Positions 56,043-64,000 of a stretch of 64,000 nucleotides of DNA are shown here, one piece after another. Under the pieces are notes generated by a model. The model ran no database searches. It saw only the letters and a list, made by a program, of their open reading frames with translations, and was not told the origin of the DNA. Positions within the stretch are counted from its first letter, which is position 1; each line of letters begins with the position of its first letter. This DNA comes from Micropterix aruncella. Lineage: Eukaryota; Arthropoda; Insecta; Lepidoptera; Micropterigidae. The stretch spans positions 7,048,068 to 7,112,067 of the forward strand of contig OX155955.1 in assembly GCA_944548615.1 (NCBI GenBank), given 5' to 3'. A program made the position numbers and the translations under genes.

Positions 56043-56536
56043 ATAAATACAAACGGAGCTGCCATGGAATTCACCGACCGGAGTCGGGCCCATCATAATA
56101 CTATTTTTTTTACACTTCTGGGGGGTGAGCAGTGGATTCCGGACTTACGAACCGGCTGTGGTAGGTTTAGGACAGCTGTCTTGCCACATGTGAGCGTACA
56201 CCTTACCACCCATTCACTCCCCCTTCGAAGCCATAGAATTTGAGATGCGCAAATCGCAGTTTTAGATAATTTTTCTAAGAAAGAGTTGATTATTTTTCTG
56301 GAAAGGCCAAGATCTTTAAAGAGGTGAAATAGAGATTTAGCTGGCAGGCCACGAGCGCCAACTTCCACCGCGTGAAGGTGAACAGTGAAGCCGTTCCGGG
56401 TTACGGCATTTGCAAGATCATGGTATTTATTTAATTTGTACTTGTGGTCTTTTGGGATATTTGATTCCCATGGAACAGTTAATTCTACAATAAGAGCCAC
56501 CTTCCGAGATAGAGAGTAAAGAGTTATATCTGGACG
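56043..56536 (-). mobile_element. 5'-truncated copy of the RLE retrotransposon
   Basis: Nearly identical to 14705-15197, including the 3' end (the complement of TACAAACGGAGCTGCCATGG) and most of the endonuclease coding region. The 5' truncation falls at ATCTGGACGG. GGTAA-like sequence stands on both sides (GGTAATAAATAAA and GGTAAGAG), a possible short target duplication. It differs by TGT instead of TGA after EWVVR, extending the nuclease frame. Few differences from the 14.7-kb copy suggest recent activity of the family. Confidence 0.85.
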
Positions 56537-56576
56537 GTAAGAGTAATATATTTTTCCAACTGACGTCCGACCGGCA

Positions 56577-57055
56577 AAACTCTTACACGCCTTCTGATAT
56601 ACTCGTATATACAAAAATCGGAAACAATGCCAAGCATATTGTTAAGCCGGATCAACCACTGAACGTAGGATACGAAAACTATATATCCCTAAGTCATAAT
56701 TGTGACGATTTACAATTATTGCAGTCTAAATTATTGCTTTATATGCGTAGCACTTGGTTAATCGGAATAAAATAATGAATGGAGTCTATAAGGAAATAAA
56801 TATATCGAAATGAAAAATTTAAATGTATGTCGGTCTGAATTGTTGCTTTATATGCTAAGCACTTAGTTGATCTGGATCAATTATTGAATGAAGTATATAA
56901 GGAAATATATATATATATATATACAAATGAAAAATTTCTTAGCACTTGCAGTTGATCCGTATAAGTTTGAAAATAAAGACCTGTTTTTAATCGGCTTTAT
57001 TATTATTTTTATTATTATTTATCTTCACGTTCTGTATAATTTGAATTTTAGGACT
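56577..57055 (+). repeat. 1.9-kb-spaced segment, copy 3
   Basis: More diverged copy (GATATACTCGTATATACAAA, GGATCAACCACTGAACGTAG). Its tail, from GTCGGTCTGAATTGTTGCTT, is duplicated in tandem at about 56825-56960. A short TA run lies at 56908-56923. Confidence 0.7.
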
Positions 57056-57400
57056 GACTATTTTAACGGCCCACAAACCGACGATGAGGTAAAATATTGT
57101 GAACGGGTTTTGAGCCTTCCCTCCCCTTCCCAGCCCGCTCCCCGACTGACAATTTCTCTGTGTTTGTGTTTGTGCGTGTGGGTAGGTATATACCTCCACT
57201 ATAGCGTCCAACGCTTCATCCGGTTTTACTGAAATTGGGCATGGATGCGTCATTTGGTAATGGCCAGATTGTAGTTGAAATCGGCCATACTTTAATCTTG
57301 AAATACTGGACCTAGATATTTGAAATTCGGTATACAGTTGCCTTGTTGGGCCGAAATCACATTGTGAAATTGTGGTTAGAATATCTTATACAGGTTGAGT
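57056..57400 (+). repeat. Rep-B copy, proximal part
   Basis: GGCCCACAAACCGACGATGA, a GTGTTTGTG microsatellite, CTCCACTATAGCGTCCAACG and TTGCCTTGTTGGGCCGAAAT. It stops at ATCTTATACAGG, after which AT-rich DNA intervenes. Confidence 0.7.
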
Positions 57401-57765
57401 TTTACCGGAATCATTAAAGAAGGTTATCTTTTGATAAAAAAAAGGTTATCATAAAGAAGGTTATCATTTGATAAAAAAATATGGTTAAATTACACAAAAA
57501 AATATTTTTAAAAAAAAATATATTAATATTTTTTTTGAAAAATAGTATAAAAGTATTGAGCATTACACGCCATCTAACAGTAAGTGAAATATCGCTAATA
57601 TTGTTCAGTAGCAACATTTTACCTACTGGCGCGCTGCGCCATCGCAGTGCGCCCACTCGATTGTTATTTTTTTACTTAACGATCGAGTTTAATTAAAAAA
57701 TAAATAAGCATTTTTTTTGGTTTTCGCTATTTATTTTTTAAAGTTGCTAAGTTGCTCTTACTGAT
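57401..57765. other. AT-rich insert between Rep-B parts
   Basis: Contains GAAGGTTATC-type repeats at 57420-57470 and an inverted pair ATCGAGT/ACTCGAT near 57655-57685, plus CGCGCTGCGCCATCGC. It may be a separate small element; the ends were not resolved. Confidence 0.4.
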
Positions 57766-58095
57766 CCAACCCCTCAAATGACGCCTGGTAATTTAAACTC
57801 ATCCTGTATACAAGCGACACAAATAATATTTAAAATCTACCATAAATTAAACTAAGAGTCAGGCCATTTAAAGCGGCGTCGCTTGCGATGTGTGAATTGT
57901 AATTGATGACTCACGGCGACCCGCGTTAGTAATTTTATTTTCAAATTGAATGAGATGACTCGCGTTCAAATTCAAATTTTTATTGCGTTGCGTCGCACAT
58001 TAACAGAAATTTTCGCTAACTGCTCATCGACTTTATTTATGAAACGACTATTCAGATGAAATAAGTCCCTGGCTACTTGCCGGGAAACTCTTGTA
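57766..58095 (+). repeat. Rep-B copy, distal part
   Basis: Closely matches 53390-53720 (CATCCTGTATACAAGCGACA, AAAGCGGCGTCGCTTGCGAT, GCGTCGCACATTAACAGAAA, CTGGCTACTTGCCGGGAAAC). Confidence 0.75.
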
Positions 58096-58725
58096 CTGAC
58101 ACAACCAAGTTTTTACTTTTCCGTCTCACCAACCAACCAAAAGGGAAAGTACTGTGAAAAAAAATCGACATGAAAATATTTATTTGGAGCCCCCCGAGAT
58201 AATTATGACGTTTTCTAGATAAATAAAGGTGTCTCTGTATCTCCCTCTGTCTAGCTGTATGTATTTTTCCACGATAGCCACCAATCGCTTAATCCGATTA
58301 AGTTGAAATTTGATATGCAGGCATCATTTCGTCATGGCATGAGTTAAAAGGTTGTGGTGAAAATCGGTTTATCAGGGGGCAAAAAATTCATTTATATTCC
58401 TTGAATTATTGGACTTGGATGCCTTGTTCGGCGGAAAGATTATTGTGAAATTTGGTTTGAATATCTCATGTACAATCTGCACTAATGTTATTTAAATTCA
58501 GACATATATTTTAACCAAATGATAACGCCGAGCCTCACAAAGCTAGCCAAGAAACGAGCCGCGCCATCTGCGCCGCTGAGGATGTGTTACGGAACACTAC
58601 CGGGATCGTCCGCCGGCCGAGAGAAAGCGCTTATCGATTTTATTTATAAAATTAATATTCCGATGAAATCAGTCCTTGGCTACTTGTCGTGAAAGACTTG
58701 GCGTGTGACGCAACCGATTTCTTAA
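58096..58725 (+). repeat. Rep-B, most complete copy
   Basis: About 630 bp from ACACAACCAAGTTTTTACTT to GTGTGACGCAACCGATTT. It keeps the proximal GGGAAAGTACTGTGAAA, CACGATAGCCACCAATCG, GCAGGCATCATTTCGTCATG, TCATGTACAATCTGCAC, ACGCCGAGCCTCACAAAGC and GAGAGAAAGCGCTTATCGAT blocks, but its microsatellite is degenerate. Useful as a length guide for the family. Confidence 0.7.
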
Positions 58726-58730
58726 CTGCT

Positions 58731-59586
58731 CCTACCGAACTGATCTCATGAAATGCGTATTCAGTCTCCATGATATTACAACATTTTCATAATTTCTATC
58801 GTTGGGCCCCAAATCCTGATGCTGCAGCGATACTACCACACTGAACCGCGAAAGGAAGAAGGATTTGCTGGGTTTTGAATCAGTATTGTGGTTTTCAAGC
58901 AAAGATTTTTTCATTGAGCTCCGGGTTTCTCAGTACTGATGCTGCAATGTTATGGCCTGAGTGTGGATATGGTCTAATGTGATTGCTAAATACGCCCCAC
59001 AGCTGCCCCTTTTAGTGAATTTGATCCCACTAAGACAAATTTTCGCAAGTGGTTTTTTAAAATTGGCTCGATCATCGACTCTGGACTAAAGATGGGACGT
59101 ACCGTGTAATTCACTGTTGCTTTAGTAAATTCCTAAATGTGTACATAAATTCAATATTAAAATAACTCTTTCGTTACCCAGGAAGTACAGACTTATTTAA
59201 GGTTATTAACAAGATTGACTTGTAATTGGCCTTGTCCTGTTTTAAAGAAATAAGAAAAATATCTAAAATATGACGAGATTATATATGTAATGAGAGACGA
59301 TAGTATAAGAATATATCGTTTGATAGCACTTGCTTGATCTGGATCAACAATGAACGAATGTGATAAATTTGACCGTTAGGGATCAACTTACGCTCGAGCA
59401 TTGGGTAAAAAATAATGGCGAGTATAAGTATCTAGCTTCGAATACATGAAAGCGAAAAAGCATATGTTACACTTATATTCGACAAAGACAACTATATCTC
59501 TCTCAGTTCATCGCTGACACACAAAAGAAGGTGGATCAACAAAGGTTCTGCAATATCACTGGATGCAGTTTTTACGGTAAAGTATG
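58731..59586. other. Unassigned stretch
   Basis: A diverged direct duplication containing CTGATGCTGCA occurs at 58815-58830 and 58940-58950. No gene is recognised. Confidence 0.4.
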
Positions 59587-59821
<235 letters not shown>

Positions 59822-59859
59822 CTAATTATTTAGATCGTTGATAGACGTTTTGATTCTTT

Positions 59860-60487
59860 CCATTGAATGTTTATGGTATTAGATTGCTCAACTTCATAGT
59901 ATGTTTTAGCAACATTTCAGCACCTGCGAAATACAGATGGCGTTGATAGCATTGACGGCGAAATTATTAATATAAAGGGCGAAATTATTAGTATAAAGCG
60001 AAATTATTATTATAAAGTACTAATTGATTATAAAATCCCATTATTGAACCAATGATAACAATAATACCATTCATTTATTAATGTTATCTATTGCAGTTTA
60101 TATGGGCTGATTACACAAAAAAAATAATACGGAGTGATAGAATGCCATCAATTTGAGCATTAAAGTGCGTAATTTTTATGTATTGTTACATTTATACCAA
60201 ACTGAAAAAATCTTTATATAAACAATACTAAAATAAAAAAGAACTATGCTTTAAAGAGACGTTTGCTATTATATTTTTCATTTATACCTTATAGGCGTAT
60301 TTGAGCGCCATCTAAAGTATGCCGCCATACTATTATACCATTAACGCCATCGTATTGAACGTAATAAGAGAAGAATAATCATTTTTTGGAACTTTTGGCC
60401 ATCTAAAAATTGCATTTCCTAGTAAAATCCTAGATGGTAAAGCGTAGTACGGCATTGATCAATCTAAAACCCTGTATAATCAATGGT
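59860..60487. mobile_element. Terminal-inverted-repeat element (Rep-C), copy 2
   Basis: Left end CCATTGAATGTTTATGGTAT, and the right end read on the minus strand CCATTGATTATACAGGGTTT, each followed by TAGATTG and ATGTTTTAGCA/ACGCTTTACCA blocks as in copy 1. The interior is non-coding. It contains a GGCGAAATTATTA tandem at 59958-60010. Confidence 0.65.
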
Positions 60488-61746
60488 TATGCCTATAAAT
60501 ACAACAAACTGGTATTCACCTAAACAAGAAATCAAAATCTCAAAAAGAAAGTTCGATTACAGATTTTTTAATCTATGCCTATATTCTGAAAATGAGAAGG
60601 ATGAGGAAGTTTAATTTATTTCGAGCCATTACCCAGAGTAATTTCGCTTTTTCACTGTTATCCCATCCCGATCATCTGACTGACCCTAATTTCCTAGGGC
60701 GTTCCGTCTCGTTGTCCCTTTAAAAAAGCACGACTCATGCCGTATTTTTTGTTTAAGCATCCATTTTCAATAATTCTCCACGAGGCGACATTTTTTCACC
60801 CCGCCTAAGTTCTTAAAAAACAACACAAAAGGCATCTTTAACTCCGCCTTACCGGGGGAGGAAAATCTAATTTTCTTTGCGTCCCAAAGCTACCGTAGCC
60901 ATGAGCAAAACGAACATCCAGTCTAAGCGTATTTACGAATGCTATGGCAGATTTAGATTTTACAAAAGGTTTTTCGTTTATAATTTAGAGATTTATTATC
61001 GAAGAATTATGAGAAATAGAACAGAATACCTTAATCTCTCTCAAAAATACATTTTTCTTTTACTTGCCACCAATAATAATGTGACTCCACTCAACGTATA
61101 TTGAGGTGACTATGCCACCTACCTGCAAATATCAAAGAAATAAAAGGAAAAGGGTTTACCGCAGCGTTGAAAAAATGGCTTATCGATAAAAGCTTTTACA
61201 CATTAAACGAATATTTCTCATAATATTATATTGTAGGCATACATTTTCATTTTGTTTTTACAATAATTCAATTAGGAAGATTACAAATTTTCAATTATAT
61301 ACATTTCGTATTTATAGGCGGATTTTTGATTATTCCTTGATTTTGATTTTTTTTCATTATTTTTTATATTATTGGTGAATTATTTTTATTAATTGTTTTC
61401 TACTGTTACATTTTAAATTATATACATTTCGTATTTATATGCGGAATTTTGATTATTCCTTGATTTTGATGTTTTCTTTATTTTTTATATTATTGGTGAA
61501 TTATTTTTATTAATTGTCTTCTACTGTTAGTTCTACTTATCCGGTCTGTTTAGATTTTTTCATGTTAAACCAGTGAAATAATTACATTTTTTAATAAGAT
61601 ATTATAATTAGCAGATAAGTAAATTTGTCAATCTGTTTTAATAACAGGTAATTGTGAGATAAATAGTTTTACGCATTATCACCATAAATGTACCACCACA
61701 ATTTCGGACAATAAAAATATTTCTATTTCTATTTCTATTGCTATTT
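60488..61746. other. Unassigned, with 123-bp tandem duplication and TTTCTA tail
   Basis: 61293-61415 and 61416-61535 are direct copies (AATTATATACATTTCGTATT start). 61715-61748 is a TTTCTA microsatellite following AATAAAAATA, like the tail of some LINEs, but no LINE coding tail is recognisable upstream. The 75-codon frame at 60877 has no signature. Confidence 0.5.
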
Positions 61747-61748
61747 CT

Positions 61749-62256
61749 ATGACAACGGGCGAAGCTGTCACCCCAAGAAGTTATAACGGCATCGGGTCGT
61801 TCCGTCTCCCGTTGACTGTATGTGAAAGCGGACAAAAACAAACTGTCCCACTGTCTAACTCCACTGGCAGTCCGTATGAGTCCCACGCCTTACCGAGAGG
61901 CACTGGGAAAAGAACCAGCGGACCGACCTCGCTTCCTTAATACCAGATTTGGACGAATTTCTCCATCCTTCAGTCCGGTCCCAGATTTGAGATCGCTTGC
62001 TCGGCCTCTACCTAATATTAGCAGTAATTCAGTTCGAATTTATCGCTGACTGTGGCACCCTTTTCCCGTATCTATCACGCGGTATCGGGTGGTCAACGGA
62101 TCGTTTCGAAACGTACGATTTCAGACACTTCCCGGTTATTTGCCGGAGCGTTTACAGTCGATTGGCTAACGCCGCACGATGCGAAAACCGCCTAAGATAT
62201 TCCTTCGATTAGAGCCTTCGATTTCACCTGTCCACGACTAGGTTTATAGCCACAGG
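61749..62256 (-). repeat. Rep-A copy, distal and middle part
   Basis: Minus-strand Rep-A (GACAACGGGCGAAGCTGTCA, AGAAGTTATAACGGCATCG, GGTGGTCAACGGATCGTTTC, TCGATTGGCTAACGCCGCAC), interrupted by the hAT element at 62257 and resuming at 63212. Confidence 0.7.
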
Positions 62257-63211
62257 CAGTGGCGGCGCTAGGCGTCGGCGACGTCGGCGACCGCCGACGG
62301 CCTCGCACCTGAGGGGACCTCGCAAAAGTTTTACAAATTATTTAAAATTTATTTGTGGAGAAAAGTACTTTTGAAATTCAGTGTCAATTTAAAGAAAAAA
62401 GAACAGCCAGGAAAAAACGAATGTTCGATTATGAACATATTGATGAACCTATTCAATCTTTTGAAATGCATTACAGAGTTAACTTTTTAACACAATGATA
62501 GATGCTATTATAGTCGACACCGAATGTCGATTTAAAGCGCTCAATGAATATTTTGAACAATTTGGTTTTATTTATGATATCAGTTATTTGAAATCGATAT
62601 CAAAAGAGGACCTTCTCAAGCATTGTAATGATTTAAGTACAATACTGCGGGAAGGCGACGGCGAAAACAGTGGCATACAGCCTCTCGAGCTATACGAAGA
62701 GCTACAGCTTTTAAAAGCGAATTCACTTGACTCTGTCAACGACGCAAAACAACTCATTCAGTACATTTTAGAAAATAATTTGGAAGAAATATATCCAAAT
62801 GTTTACATAGCAATTAGAATCATGCTCACAGTTACCGTCAGTACAGCTTCCGCTGAGAGAAGCTTCTCAAAGTTAAAATTGATTAAGACCTACTTGAGAA
62901 GCATGATAACCCAAGAGAGACTATCTACCTTATCAATTCTATCAATTGAAGCTGAAATAGCGGCTAGTATTAGCTATGACATAATCCTGAAAAAGTTCAG
63001 TGAGGCGATAAGCCGAAAAGTTCGTCTATTTTAATTTCTATTTATGTAATTTTTAACATCATTTGATTAGCAATAAAACTCGTTTACTCATACATTAGTT
63101 TCATTATAGTTCGGCTCATGTAATCTAACGTTTTCTTTTTGACTGGGAAATAAAAAAGGCCTCACGAACCTAATTTCGCCGACGTCCAAGTGTGGTCTAG
63201 CGCCGCCACTG
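62257..63211 (+). mobile_element. Short hAT element with 8-bp duplication
   Basis: 955 bp with inverted ends CAGTGGCGGCGCTAGG and CTAGCGCCGCCACTG, flanked by GCCACAGG (62249-62256 and 63212-63219). GTCGGCGACGTCGGCG near the left end has an inverted partner near the right. It holds a single short transposase frame, so it is an internally deleted derivative. The exact duplication and ends suggest a relatively recent insertion. Confidence 0.9.
62495..63034 (+). CDS. hAT transposase C-terminal fragment (179 codons)
   Basis: An open frame ending in the hAT dimerisation domain: TVSTASAERSFSKLKLIKTY, then LRSMITQERLSTLSIL and SIEAEIA. The N-terminal zinc finger and the catalytic core are missing; the upstream part (LNEYFEQFGFIYDISYL) matches the helical insertion zone of ZMYM1-type hAT transposases. 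It cannot catalyse transposition alone. Whether the first ATG is used is unknown. Confidence 0.8.
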   Translation: MIDAIIVDTECRFKALNEYFEQFGFIYDISYLKSISKEDLLKHCNDLSTILREGDGENSGIQPLELYEELQLLKANSLDSVNDAKQLIQYILENNLEEIYPNVYIAIRIMLTVTVSTASAERSFSKLKLIKTYLRSMITQERLSTLSILSIEAEIAASISYDIILKKFSEAISRKVRLF

Positions 63212-63290
63212 GCCACAGGAGTCACTTCGAGGAGGCTACCGAATAAGGGATGGCTACCAACTAGGAAGTACGAAATTAGTTTTAAATAAA
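63212..63290 (-). repeat. Rep-A copy, proximal remainder
   Basis: Resumption of Rep-A after the hAT element; the visible match is short and diverged (GAGGAGGCTACCGAATAAGG). Confidence 0.5.
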
Positions 63291-64000
63291 AAGGAAAGCA
63301 CTGACTGAGCTTACAATAATAATGAAAACTCAACGATTGGTTACTTGGTAAGTAGTTGACAAATTACCACTTTCATTTGTGTAACTGTAGCGGTTCGATA
63401 TCAAAACATCGTTTGGCGTTTAGGACTTTTGTTAATTTGTACCAATTAAACGTATTTTAATTAATTTATTTGAAATATTCATTTTAAAATTATGGTTACC
63501 TACTGCAATATTTACTATCTTGTTACCTACAGAAATATTTTTTAAGAAAGTAGGGTAGGTAGATATGTACTTCAAAATCTCTGACCATTGGTGGAATAAA
63601 ATTTAAATGTTTATGATCGAACCCTTCGAGCGGTCAGTTCTGTGCCTATAAAGCGTTTGTTAGTTTTCCACGCATTTAGAATCGATGTCTGTAGTTAAAT
63701 AGATGGACGCGCTGTTTATTTTATTGCATTTTATCAACAATTTTCTTAGATAAGATATCGGCGAATATACGTATCATTTTATTTATTTAAAATTTTCTGA
63801 AATGTGTTGAAATAGGTGCTGGAATAGGCTGCTATATAATTTCATCGAAATATTTCTGGCAATGCTGGCGTGAAACGTGCGCCGTGCGCCCACCCGTATA
63901 CGGTGCTGCATAAAAGTCAAATAAAGAATTAGAAATAGAGAATTGGAAAATGCAGTATTTGTGAAAAGTAAACTCTCTCTTATAAGATAACGCTGCGTGG
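63291..64000. other. AT-rich end of window
   Basis: No recognised gene. A GC-richer patch at 63870-63910 (GTGCGCCGTGCGCCCACCCG) has no clear splice sites. Confidence 0.4.

Overview
The window reads as repeat-dominated, AT-rich insect DNA, most probably from a moth or butterfly. This is inferred from the frequent TACCTA/TAGGTA motifs, CCTAA-type repeats, single-exon C2H2 finger relics, and the mixture of BEL/Pao, hAT, Tc1 and LINE copies. There are no bacterial-type operons, ribosome binding sites or CRISPR arrays. Nearly every long open frame is transposon-derived. A 200-base assembly gap (N) lies at 50925-51124.

Layout. 1-7.5 kb: minisatellite, direct repeats, one good candidate host exon (4527-4663), and a 0.65-kb TG-containing repeat (called Rep-B here) split by a LINE 3' end. 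7.5-14.7 kb: a 5S rRNA-derived relic, two copies of a GC-rich approximately 0.65-kb repeat (Rep-A), two inverted-repeat elements and another Rep-B. 14.7-18 kb: a minus-strand non-LTR retrotransposon with a restriction-like endonuclease (RLE, R2/NeSL/HERO-like), broken by two frameshifts. 18-27.2 kb: LINE 3' ends, a long palindrome, a hAT relic with exact 8-bp target duplication, and a complete-length Tc1-like element whose transposase is split by a nested pair of Rep-A copies. 27.2-36.4 kb: more LINE ends and Rep-B pieces, a terminal-inverted-repeat element, a probable solo LTR, and two splice-compatible exons of an unrecognised membrane protein (31395-31509 and 35158-35332). 36.4-42.5 kb: a second hAT relic, a 15-bp minisatellite that reads as a pentapeptide-like repeat, and a decayed C2H2 zinc-finger gene. 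42.5-49.7 kb: a young BEL/Pao LTR retrotransposon with near-identical LTRs and an open 1249-codon frame, in which most of the reverse transcriptase, RNase H and the front of the integrase are deleted. 49.7-58.7 kb: a probable solo LTR, the gap, arrays of a 119-bp satellite, and a 1.9-kb segment present three times with Rep-B copies and an RLE-element fragment. 58.7-64 kb: a 0.23-kb (TA)n tract, a second terminal-inverted-repeat element, and a short hAT element inside a Rep-A copy.

How the parts relate. The clearest story is layered insertion, dated by target-site duplications: Rep-A inside Tc1 (12 bp), Rep-A inside Rep-A, hAT inside Rep-A (8 bp), LINEs inside Rep-B (8 and 18 bp), LINE inside the RLE element, and BEL inside or beside Rep-A (5 bp). 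Only the three candidate exons suggest a host gene, on the plus strand with long repeat-filled introns; the window does not contain all of it. Calls rest on reading the sequence and on recalled family signatures; no database search was run.
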